A DNA stretch of 64,000 bases from JAAYUJ01 sp963698165 (lineage in GTDB: Bacteria; Desulfobacterota; Syntrophobacteria; Syntrophobacterales; Syntrophobacteraceae). Every line of letters starts with the position of its first letter. Within the stretch, counting starts at the first letter, position 1. A program made the translations under genes and the position numbers. The notes under the pieces are model-generated. The model had not been told where the DNA came from and did not search any database. It saw only the letters and a list, made by a program, of their open reading frames with translations. This document shows positions 26,368-33,981 of this stretch, one piece after another. The stretch is from assembly GCA_963698165.1 (NCBI GenBank), contig CAVOPT010000003.1:1-64000 (forward strand), read 5' to 3'.

Positions 26368-28449
26368 ATGAAGGAATTTTTCCGGGCAGAGAGCGTTGCC
26401 GTGGTGGGTGTTTCCAACTCACCCCTGAATCTCGGGCGCGCCATAGCATTCAACCTCATGGAATTCCAGTATGAGGGTTGCGTTTATCTTGTGGGGCCCA
26501 AGGGTGGGTCCTATCTCGGGCACAAGATTTACAGATCGGTGACCGATGTGCCGGAGCCCGTGGATCTCGCCGTGCTGCTGGTTCCTGCCCCCGCCGTCCC
26601 GCAGGTTCTTCGGCAGTGCGGTGAAAAGGGCATTCACAGGGTGGTCGTTGAATCAGCGGGGTTCAGGGAACTGGGCGGCGATCGCATGGCCCTGGAAGAG
26701 GAAGTGGTGAAGGTTTTGCGAACCCACCGCATGCGGATGATTGGCCCCAACTGCCTTGGGATCATCAATCGAAGCAATGGCCTGGCTGTCCCATTTATGC
26801 CCTTCAAATGCGAAGTGTCACCAGGTGGAGTATCGGTCATTTCTCAAAGCGGCGGGGTGGGGGCCATGATGCTCAATGTTCTCGCAGCCGAGAACCTGGG
26901 CCTCGCCAAGTTCTCAAGCATCGGCAACAAACTGGATGTCGACGAAACCGAACTTCTCGAGTACCTGATCGAAGACGATGCAACCGAGGTCGTTTTCTGT
27001 TACCTGGAGGGAATCACCAGGGGACGGAAGCTCATGGAAACCGCGATGCGTTCACCGAAGCCGATCATTGTCCACAAGTCGAACAGCGGGAAAACCGGAG
27101 CACAGATTGCCAGGTCTCATTCGGCTTCCCTGTCCGCGGACGACAAGGTGGTGGATGCCGGTTTGCGCCAGTGCGGCATACTGAGGACACGGGACCAGCG
27201 GGATGCCCTTGTCGCCATGAAGGCATTCTCACTCCCGCCCATGCGAGGAAGTCGTCTTGCCATCATCTCGAGGTCGGGCGGGCATGCCGTGATGGCGGCT
27301 GATGCGGCGGAAGACCATGGATTCGCCCTCCCTCCCTTCCCTCGGGATGTCCTGACCCTTGTGCAGGAGCGGTCCAGGGCGAAAGTCATTCAATTCCACA
27401 ACCCAATGGACCTGGGAGACCTTTTCGACCTGTCCCTCTACAGGGACCTTGCGGAAAGAACCCTGGCGAGAGGCGACATCGACGGGCTGGTTTTCATTCA
27501 CAACTATCAGGGGGTCTTCGACGCGGACGAATCCAGGGAGCTCATCCTTGGCTTCGAACGATTGATCCGCGGATACAACAAGCCGATGGCGGTGTGTGTG
27601 TTCACTACCCGTCATGAGTTGGGCGGGCATCTGAAGAAGGCGAATTTCCCCCTGTTCGCGGACCCCTGGGAAGCCGTGAGGGCCTTGGCATTGAGCCGGG
27701 ATCACTTGGCCACCAGACCTGTCCCTTTCTCCTCGGAGCGACCCGTGGGGATCAATGCGGCTCGGGCCCGATCGGAGCTGAACGCGGTGGCAGGAGGCCA
27801 GATCCCGCCGGAGACGCTGGCCGCGATTCTCGGGGCCTACGGCGTGGCCACGGCGGCATGGGAAAACGCGGACAGCCCGGACGACGCGGTTGCCGCGGCG
27901 GAACGCCTGGGTTTTCCCGTGGCCCTCAAGACCAGGAATCCGGACATTGTGCACAAGACGGATGTGGGGGGCGTCCGCCTCAATCTGGCCGATGCGGCGT
28001 CCCTGGCGCATGCTTATGACGCGATGCGGCCACTGGGCAGTGTCGTGACAGTTCAGAAAATGGTTTCCCGGAGCCTGGAATGGTTGGTCGGGGGGCGTCA
28101 GGACGGGAACTTCGGCCCGGTCCTTGTGGTGGGATTGGGGGGCATCCATGTGGAAGTCTTTGGTGAGACGTCGATACGCGTAGCGCCCATAACCCGGGAG
28201 GAGGCAGGCAGGCTCGTCGGCGAATGCCGGGGCTTCCAGCTCCTTCATGGTGTTCGCGGAGAGAGTCCGTATGATCGGGGAGCGTTGCTGGACCTGGTCG
28301 TTCGGGTCTCATGGCTTCTCCACGACCTCCCGGATATCAGGGAACTGGATCTCAATCCCGTAGCGGTTTTGCACGAAGGCTGTCTTGCTCTGGACTGGCG
28401 GGCCACCAGGGAAGATCCCCGAGAACTCGGGAAAACCGCCTGGAAGTAA
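26368..28449 (+). CDS. ADP-forming acyl-CoA (acetate-CoA) synthetase
   Basis: This NDP-forming acyl-CoA synthetase interconverts acyl-CoA, ADP and phosphate with acid, CoA and ATP. It has the fused alpha-beta layout: a CoA-binding Rossmann domain (SVAVVGVSNSPLNLGRAIAFN), two succinyl-CoA-ligase-type domains with the phospho-His loop ARSHSASLS, and a C-terminal ATP-grasp (GYGVATAAWE, ALKTRNPDIVHKTDVGGV). About 693 residues is full size. I chose the ATG at 26368, which has a GGGGGG upstream; ORF extensions to 26101 are not conserved-looking. In syntrophs and sulfate reducers such enzymes gain ATP from acetyl- or propionyl-CoA. The exact acid cannot be read from the sequence. Confidence 0.93.
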   Translation: MKEFFRAESVAVVGVSNSPLNLGRAIAFNLMEFQYEGCVYLVGPKGGSYLGHKIYRSVTDVPEPVDLAVLLVPAPAVPQVLRQCGEKGIHRVVVESAGFRELGGDRMALEEEVVKVLRTHRMRMIGPNCLGIINRSNGLAVPFMPFKCEVSPGGVSVISQSGGVGAMMLNVLAAENLGLAKFSSIGNKLDVDETELLEYLIEDDATEVVFCYLEGITRGRKLMETAMRSPKPIIVHKSNSGKTGAQIARSHSASLSADDKVVDAGLRQCGILRTRDQRDALVAMKAFSLPPMRGSRLAIISRSGGHAVMAADAAEDHGFALPPFPRDVLTLVQERSRAKVIQFHNPMDLGDLFDLSLYRDLAERTLARGDIDGLVFIHNYQGVFDADESRELILGFERLIRGYNKPMAVCVFTTRHELGGHLKKANFPLFADPWEAVRALALSRDHLATRPVPFSSERPVGINAARARSELNAVAGGQIPPETLAAILGAYGVATAAWENADSPDDAVAAAERLGFPVALKTRNPDIVHKTDVGGVRLNLADAASLAHAYDAMRPLGSVVTVQKMVSRSLEWLVGGRQDGNFGPVLVVGLGGIHVEVFGETSIRVAPITREEAGRLVGECRGFQLLHGVRGESPYDRGALLDLVVRVSWLLHDLPDIRELDLNPVAVLHEGCLALDWRATREDPRELGKTAWK

Positions 28450-28598
28450 AATGTCGTGTACAATCGCAAACGATTTTGTTATCAACATACGCCGATTTTC
28501 GGCAGGGCGACGGAAGGCTCTCGAAGCCTTGCAGGATCACAGTTTGACCGAGACCGCAAGAGTTTTTTCACGGTCTCCCGGTCGGAGGTGAATGTCTG

Positions 28599-28886
28599 AT
28601 GAACGCACGAAGGTGGATATGCGTTGTGTTGATTGGGGCTCTGCTTGGTATTCCCGGCCCTCTCTTTGCCGGGATGCCCCAGGCGGCTGGGAAGGAAGAG
28701 ACAATAGTTGGGTCGGTGGTGAAGGGTGAAAAGGGCGTCGTGATTGAAGCCGAGGATGGTGATTACCTGGTCAAGGGTAAGGACCTGTCCAAGATGGTGG
28801 GCAAAATGGTCGAGGCCACGGGAATCATCGTGGAAAGCGATAAGGGGGACACTATCGAGGTCAAGTCCTTCGAGGAGGTTCAATGA
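28599..28886 (+). CDS. Small exported OB-fold-like protein
   Basis: This 95-residue protein has a clear signal peptide (RRWICVVLIGALLGIPGPLFA). The mature part alternates strands: ETIVGSVVKGEKGVVIEAEDGDYLV, KMVGKMVEATGIIVES, and DTIEVKSFEEVQ. That is the short five-strand pattern of bacterial OB-fold envelope proteins. GGAGGTGA sits 8 bases before the ATG. Function unknown. It lies alone between the acyl-CoA synthetase and the kamA unit. Confidence 0.75.
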   Translation: MNARRWICVVLIGALLGIPGPLFAGMPQAAGKEETIVGSVVKGEKGVVIEAEDGDYLVKGKDLSKMVGKMVEATGIIVESDKGDTIEVKSFEEVQ

Positions 28887-29087
28887 TGGCGCGTGGGGTG
28901 AGACGCGGCGGATCAAGACGGACCCCGTGACAGGACCTCCGCCTGGAACGGCGGATTCCGTGAGGGAACCTTCCGTATTCAGTCGCGGGAGGCTTGTGTG
29001 TCTTGAAACGTCGAGTCACTCCCTTGTTTGTCAACCGGGACCGTTCACCTGAGTTTCAGTGCTGTGGAGAAAACAGGAGCCACCAAT

Positions 29088-30431
29088 ATGGAAGAGACCC
29101 AGTGGATCGAAAAGACGAAGGAACCTCCGGACGAGGACGGTGAACCTCCGGACAATGGGTCCGTGGGCCCCGCGATGCTGCCCGCGAACCTCATTCACCC
29201 CTCCCCGTTTCCTGCCGGGCTGTCCCTGGAACGGCCGCCCAAGACCGGCTCCTCGAGGCCGAGAGTCCTGCCTCACGCCAAACGATTCCCAACGGGACCA
29301 ACAACGGACGATTTCCGAAAACGTCATTTTCCAACAGTTTCAGATGGCGAGTGGGGCGACTGGCACTGGCAGATCCGAAACAGGATTCAAGGCTCCCGAG
29401 GGATCTCCGACATACTTCGCCTTTCCGGGGAGGAACGGGAGGCTCTTGCACTGAGTCCCGGTGTTCCCCCTTTTGCGGTCACTCCTTATTATGCGAGCCT
29501 CCTGGACCCGGAGGACGAGAGACAACCCTTGCGCCGCACGGTCATTCCGGTCATGGGAGAGCACCGCAGGCTTGAGGGGGAACAGGACGACCCCCTCGGC
29601 GAGGAACGGGACAGCCCGGTTCCCGGCCTCGTCCATCGTTATCCCGACCGGGTTCTCTTTCTGCTTACCGAATACTGCTCCACCTACTGCCGTTACTGCA
29701 CGCGGTCCAGAGTGGTGGGAAACCGCACTCCGGCGCACCTCGACCATCACCGCTGGGAACAGTCTCTGGCCTACATAGAGGGCAATCCGGCTGTGCGGGA
29801 CGTGCTGCTCTCGGGGGGGGATCCTCTCACCCTGCCCAACGATCGACTGGAATGGCTTCTCTCCAGGTTGCGGCGTATCCCTCACGTGGAATTCCTGCGG
29901 ATCGGGACAAAGGTGCCGGTGGTGCTGCCCCAGCGCGTCACCCACGCACTCACCCGCATCCTCAAGCGCTATCACCCACTGTGGATGAGCGTTCACTTCA
30001 CGCATCCGGACGAATTGACCCCGGAGACGACGGAAGCCTGCAGCCGCCTTGCCGATGCTGGAATTCCCCTGGGGAGCCAAACGGTTCTCCTGGCAGGTGT
30101 CAACGACGACGTGGAGACCATGCGGAGATTGTTCCGCGGGTTACTGAAGATCCGGGTAAAGCCCTATTACCTCTATCAATGCGATCCGCTTCCCGGGACA
30201 TCCCATTTCCGGACTCCCGTGGAAAAGGGGCTCGAGATCATCAAGGGATTGCGGGGCCACACGACCGGATACGCAGTGCCCACATTCGTCGTCGATGCTC
30301 CGGCGGGCGGCGGCAAGATTCCCCTGCTTCCCGACTACCTGGCGGGACGGGACGGCGATGAACTGCTTCTCAGGAACTATGTGGGGGAGGTGTACCGATA
30401 TCCCGATCCCGGGGGAAAATTGGGGGCATGA
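29088..30431 (+). CDS. kamA: KamA-family radical SAM aminomutase (lysine 2,3-aminomutase type)
   Basis: The radical SAM cluster Cys are C197xxxC201xxC204 in TEYCSTYCRYCTRS, followed by the SAM-binding LLSGGDPLTLPNDRLEWLL. The N-terminal SDGEWGDWHWQIRNRI block and the C-terminal PHVEFLRIGTKVPVVLPQR / LKIRVKPYYLYQCDPLPGTSHF segments are those of the lysine 2,3-aminomutase family, a PLP and SAM enzyme. About 447 residues is typical. The ATG at 29088 has AGGAG about 9 bases upstream. EpmB proteins are shorter and usually sit near efp. Here the neighbours are two ATP-grasp ligases and a GNAT protein, so production of beta-lysine or a similar beta-amino acid is the better reading. Confidence 0.9.
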   Translation: MEETQWIEKTKEPPDEDGEPPDNGSVGPAMLPANLIHPSPFPAGLSLERPPKTGSSRPRVLPHAKRFPTGPTTDDFRKRHFPTVSDGEWGDWHWQIRNRIQGSRGISDILRLSGEEREALALSPGVPPFAVTPYYASLLDPEDERQPLRRTVIPVMGEHRRLEGEQDDPLGEERDSPVPGLVHRYPDRVLFLLTEYCSTYCRYCTRSRVVGNRTPAHLDHHRWEQSLAYIEGNPAVRDVLLSGGDPLTLPNDRLEWLLSRLRRIPHVEFLRIGTKVPVVLPQRVTHALTRILKRYHPLWMSVHFTHPDELTPETTEACSRLADAGIPLGSQTVLLAGVNDDVETMRRLFRGLLKIRVKPYYLYQCDPLPGTSHFRTPVEKGLEIIKGLRGHTTGYAVPTFVVDAPAGGGKIPLLPDYLAGRDGDELLLRNYVGEVYRYPDPGGKLGA

Positions 30432-30497
30432 TGACAGCGCTTCCCTTCTGGGGCTGGACCTGCTGCTTTTCTCTATTGAACCGTTGATGAGGCCGGT

Positions 30498-31490
30498 ATG
30501 AATGTGGGGATGACGTATGACCTGAGGGAGGACTACCTCGCCGAGGGATACGGCGAAGAGGAAGTCGCGGAATTCGACCGACCGGATACCATCGACGCCA
30601 TCGAGGGGGCTCTCCGCGGTCTCGGCTTCGAAACAGATCGCATCGGACATGCCAGGCAGCTCTTGAAGCGTCTTGCAGCTGAAGATCAATGGGATCTGGT
30701 TTTCAACATCGCCGAGGGGCTTCATGGATTTGGAAGGGAGAGCCTTGTCCCGGCCCTCCTGGATGCGCACGAGATTCCCTACACCTTTTCCGACCCTCTC
30801 ACTCTGTGTCTCGCTCTGCACAAGGGAACAGCCAAACGTTTCGTCCGGGACCTGGGTCTCCCGACGCCCGATTTTGTCGTCATCGAGCATTTCGGAGATC
30901 TGGAGAAGGTGGACTTCCCTTTTCCACTTTTTGCCAAGCCTGTCGCGGAGGGAACGGGAAAGGGGATCACCGGGGCGTCGAAAATCGATTCCGCTGGGCA
31001 GCTTGAATCGGTCTGCCGGGAACTTCTCGCCCAATTCAGGCAACCCGTGCTTGTGGAGTCGTTCCTTGAGGGCCGGGAGCTGACGGTGGGCATCGTTGGA
31101 ACCGGAGAAGCCGCCGAGGCCGTGGGCGCCATGGAGGTCCTGTTCAGGAGCCCGTCTGAGGTCCCCATCTATTCCTATCACAACAAGGAAAACTACAGAG
31201 AGCGGATCGAGTACCGCCTGGTTCGGGACCAAACGGCTGAAAGGGCGAAAGAAGTCGCTCTCGGGGTGTGGAGAGGGCTCGGATGCAGGGATGCCGGGCG
31301 GGTGGACCTGCGCTGCGACGGGCGCGGGGAGCCGAATTTCATGGAGGTCAATCCCCTGGCCGGATTGCACCCGGAACATTCCGACCTGCCCATCCTCTGC
31401 TCACTGGCAGGCATTTCGTTCAGGGATCTCATCTCAAGGATCATGACCTCCGCCCGGGAAAGGATGCCCCGGATAACTTGGGGGCACTGA
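30498..31490 (+). CDS. ATP-grasp ligase, D-Ala-D-Ala ligase-like (first of pair)
   Basis: This ATP-grasp enzyme has the D-Ala-D-Ala ligase fold. The substrate domain has DLVFNIAEGLHGFGRESLVPALLDAHEIPYTFSDP, then the nucleotide-binding LFAKPVAEGTGKGITGASKI. The metal site is RVDLRCDGRGEPNFMEVNPLAGLHPEHSDLP. D-Ala-D-Ala ligases have RIDF/EINTxPG here; the altered ending MEVNPLAG suggests a different carboxyl acceptor. It starts 66 bases after kamA. It is unlikely to be a cell-wall Ddl, because it is paired with a second ATP-grasp gene and an aminomutase. Confidence 0.85.
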   Translation: MNVGMTYDLREDYLAEGYGEEEVAEFDRPDTIDAIEGALRGLGFETDRIGHARQLLKRLAAEDQWDLVFNIAEGLHGFGRESLVPALLDAHEIPYTFSDPLTLCLALHKGTAKRFVRDLGLPTPDFVVIEHFGDLEKVDFPFPLFAKPVAEGTGKGITGASKIDSAGQLESVCRELLAQFRQPVLVESFLEGRELTVGIVGTGEAAEAVGAMEVLFRSPSEVPIYSYHNKENYRERIEYRLVRDQTAERAKEVALGVWRGLGCRDAGRVDLRCDGRGEPNFMEVNPLAGLHPEHSDLPILCSLAGISFRDLISRIMTSARERMPRITWGH

Positions 31491-31504
31491 GAGGCTGGGT
31501 CGCG

Positions 31505-32509
31505 ATGAGAGCCGAGAGAACTGTGATCCTGTACAGCGAGGTTCCGGGAGGGGCGGGGCCCGATGAGGCCGATGTCCTGGATCAGGTGAAGGTCGTGCAG
31601 GAATCCCTGGCTGCCATGGAGATGGCCTCTTCGTCCCTTGCTTTCAATCTGGACGTCCAGGGCACCATTGACCGGCTCCTGAGTCTGGAGCCACATTTCG
31701 TCTTCAACCTGGTAGAGACGGTCCAGAGCAGCGGCAGGCTCATTCACATGGCCCCGGCGGTTCTGGATTTGCTGAGAATTCCCTATTCCGGAGCGAAAAC
31801 AGAGGCGATCTTCCTCACATCCCACAAGATCATCGCCAAGAAAATGCTTCGGGCCTCAGGCATTGACACACCCGACTGGGCTACCCTGGAGACCCTTGCG
31901 GACGGGGATGTCGGGAGGCCTTTCATCATCAAGTCAGTCTGGGAACACGGCTCCCTGGGCATGGATGACGCATCCGTTGTGTGTCCTGGCAATCCGGGAG
32001 ACCTCCAGGAGGCAATGGTTTGCCGCGCGCCGCAGTGCAACGGGGAGTGCTTTGCGGAGGCCTATGTGGACGGGAGAGAATTCAACCTCTCGATCCTTGG
32101 GAGGAGAGGTGTCCCCCAGGTCCTGCCCCCGGCGGAGATTTCCTTCCAGCGTTTTGTCGATGGGAAGCCTCGCGTTGTTGGCTATCGGGCCAAATGGAAT
32201 CAGGACTCTTTTGAATACCGCCACACGCAGAGGATTTTCGAGTTTGAACGGGAAGACCTCCCTCTGTTGCAGCGACTTGAAGAAATCGCGTTGGACTGCT
32301 GGAGGATTTTTGAGCTCCGCGGGTACGCTCGCGTAGACTTCAGGGTGGACGAAGACGGGAAGCCCTGGGTTCTCGAGGTGAACACCAATCCCTGTCTGTC
32401 TCCGGACGCGGGTTTTATGGCAGCCGCGGAAAGAGCCGGCATGTCCTGCGTCGAGGTCGTCCGGCGAATCGTCGAGGATTCTCTTCCGCCCTCTGAACAT
32501 AACGGTTAA
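31505..32509 (+). CDS. ATP-grasp ligase, D-Ala-D-Ala ligase-like (second of pair)
   Basis: This ATP-grasp enzyme of about 334 residues has PHFVFNLVETVQSSGRLIHMAPAVLDLLRIPYSG at the substrate side, SHKIIAKKMLRASGIDTPDW, and RPFIIKSVWEHGSLGMDDAS for nucleotide binding. The metal site is YARVDFRVDEDGKPWVLEVNTNPCLSPDAGF. Its N terminus lacks the usual Ddl core, so the first domain is reduced. The ATG at 31505 lies 14 bases after the stop of the preceding gene. Two distinct ATP-grasp ligases in tandem suggest two successive amide bonds, that is, a short peptide-like product. Confidence 0.82.
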   Translation: MRAERTVILYSEVPGGAGPDEADVLDQVKVVQESLAAMEMASSSLAFNLDVQGTIDRLLSLEPHFVFNLVETVQSSGRLIHMAPAVLDLLRIPYSGAKTEAIFLTSHKIIAKKMLRASGIDTPDWATLETLADGDVGRPFIIKSVWEHGSLGMDDASVVCPGNPGDLQEAMVCRAPQCNGECFAEAYVDGREFNLSILGRRGVPQVLPPAEISFQRFVDGKPRVVGYRAKWNQDSFEYRHTQRIFEFEREDLPLLQRLEEIALDCWRIFELRGYARVDFRVDEDGKPWVLEVNTNPCLSPDAGFMAAAERAGMSCVEVVRRIVEDSLPPSEHNG

Positions 32510-32561
32510 AGTTAAAAGGTTGAGTAAAGCTCCACCCAATAGAGTGGCCGATAAGGCGGTC

Positions 32562-32650
32562 GTCATTCCGAGCTTGACCCGGAATCCAGGAAAAATCTCT
32601 GGATGCAGGCGCCCGTCCCGGACTCCGATCCGGGGTTCGCCGGCATGACG
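32562..32650. repeat. Palindromic intergenic repeat
   Basis: The element starts GTCATTCCGAGC and ends GCCGGCATGACG, forming terminal inverted repeats around a GC-rich core (GTCCCGGACTCCGATCCGGGGTTCG). Elements with GTCATTCC...GGCATGAC ends are dispersed in many genomes. It sits in the 343-base gap between the ATP-grasp and GNAT genes. Confidence 0.65.
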
Positions 32651-32852
32651 GAGTGGAACATGGACACCTTTTTATGTGGATCTGTACTGGGTTTTCAGAA
32701 GGAAGTCTCTACTGGGATGAGAGAACGCAGGATCTGATCCTTAAAAAGTATGGATGAATCTCTATGATCCGAGAAACCGCAGTCCATCGCTTCCTCCACT
32801 CCAAATGGTCCTCGAAAACACCTCCAACTTTTGTCCAAGACGGGAGAAGTTC

Positions 32853-33410
32853 ATGCACCGCCCTTTGAGGCACTCTGCCCAAGTGCCCTCGATCCATTCA
32901 TGTTGCCGGAAATATCGCACGCAGGTTGTGCTCTCGGACCTTGTTGCCGTGGAGAGGATTGTCCTCTCGTCTGGATTTTTTTCGAGGGCAGAAGTTGGTC
33001 TCGCGCGGGAACTGGTGGATGAGCGGTTGCGCATGGGAGTAAAAAGCGGCTATGATTTCCTTTTTCTCGAACTGGATGGACAGGTGGAAGGATATGCCTG
33101 TTTCGGCCCGATTCCCTGCACTCGCGGTGCGTACGATCTCTACTGGATTGCCGTCCACGATGCATTCCGGGGGCTGGGGCTGGGCCGGGAGATCCTTGCG
33201 GGTGCCGAGGATATCATGGCTGCAATGGGCGGGAAGCGCGTTTACGTCGAGACATCCGCCCGGCCTCAGTATGAGCCCACACGCATCTTCTACCGCGCAT
33301 GCGGGTATCGCGAGGAAGCCGTGCTGAAGGATTTCTACGCGGAGAGTGAAGACAAGGTTGTCTACCTCAAGGTTTTCACAGTGGCAGGTCCGGTGAGCAA
33401 GTCGAAATGA
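32853..33410 (+). CDS. GNAT family N-acetyltransferase
   Basis: This protein of about 186 residues has the GNAT fold: the acetyl-CoA pyrophosphate loop is RGLGLGREIL after DLYWIAVHDAF, and the final strand is FYRACGYREEAVLKDFY. The start at 32853 has GGGAG about 6 bases before the ATG; longer readings to 32754 are not conserved-looking. In beta-lysine clusters (AblA/AblB), a GNAT acetylates beta-lysine to the osmolyte N-epsilon-acetyl-beta-lysine. It is downstream of the two ATP-grasp genes but separated by a repeat, so co-transcription is not certain. Confidence 0.85.
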   Translation: MHRPLRHSAQVPSIHSCCRKYRTQVVLSDLVAVERIVLSSGFFSRAEVGLARELVDERLRMGVKSGYDFLFLELDGQVEGYACFGPIPCTRGAYDLYWIAVHDAFRGLGLGREILAGAEDIMAAMGGKRVYVETSARPQYEPTRIFYRACGYREEAVLKDFYAESEDKVVYLKVFTVAGPVSKSK

Positions 33411-33524
33411 GAATCAAGCACGTCCGGACACGTTCCACACAGTGAAGTGCGAGTCTCCAGCCTGACCCCTTTGGCCCGCGGGTCTTTGCAAGGGTCGGTC
33501 AGGGACTGGTTCCGGAGGAAAAGC

Positions 33525-33965
33525 ATGTCTCCCTATGACTGGAACAAGGAAATCGCCGACCTTCATCGCCGCATGAACAAGTGGTTTGAGCTGGTATCTC
33601 CCAGGCGGGTTTCCTTTTGTTTCTCGGGTGAACACTGCTGGGTTCCCGCCGCGGACATCCATGAAACGGAAAAGGCCTATCACGTCTTCGTGGAACTGGC
33701 GGGTGTCGATCCTTCGAGCATCGAGGTGACTGTGGACGGTAACACCCTTCACCTGAGCGGCACAAGGCTTCGTCCACACATCGAGTCATGCACCAGGATT
33801 CACCAGTTGGAGATAGACTTCGGCAGGTTTCGAAGGGTCTTCCGCTTCCCTGTGGAACTGGATGCCGAGGAAGCCGGATCTTCTTGCGAGCAGGGAATGC
33901 TCGAGGTCATCCTTCCGAAATCGAAATCACGGCAGGCGGTTATGGTTCAGGCGAAAAGCGAATAG
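33525..33965 (+). CDS. Small heat shock protein (Hsp20/alpha-crystallin)
   Basis: The alpha-crystallin domain (about residues 38-140) begins WVPAADIHETEKAYHVFVELAGVD, with GNTLHLSGTR and the A-G-x-L-like motif EQGMLEVILPKS near the end. These proteins hold unfolding polypeptides without ATP. GGAGG precedes the ATG by 6 bases. The gene lies 16 bases before lon, giving a heat-shock pair of holdase and protease. Two Cys in CFSGEHCW are unusual for the family. Confidence 0.9.
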   Translation: MSPYDWNKEIADLHRRMNKWFELVSPRRVSFCFSGEHCWVPAADIHETEKAYHVFVELAGVDPSSIEVTVDGNTLHLSGTRLRPHIESCTRIHQLEIDFGRFRRVFRFPVELDAEEAGSSCEQGMLEVILPKSKSRQAVMVQAKSE

Positions 33966-33981
33966 GGACTTTTGGGGAGCC

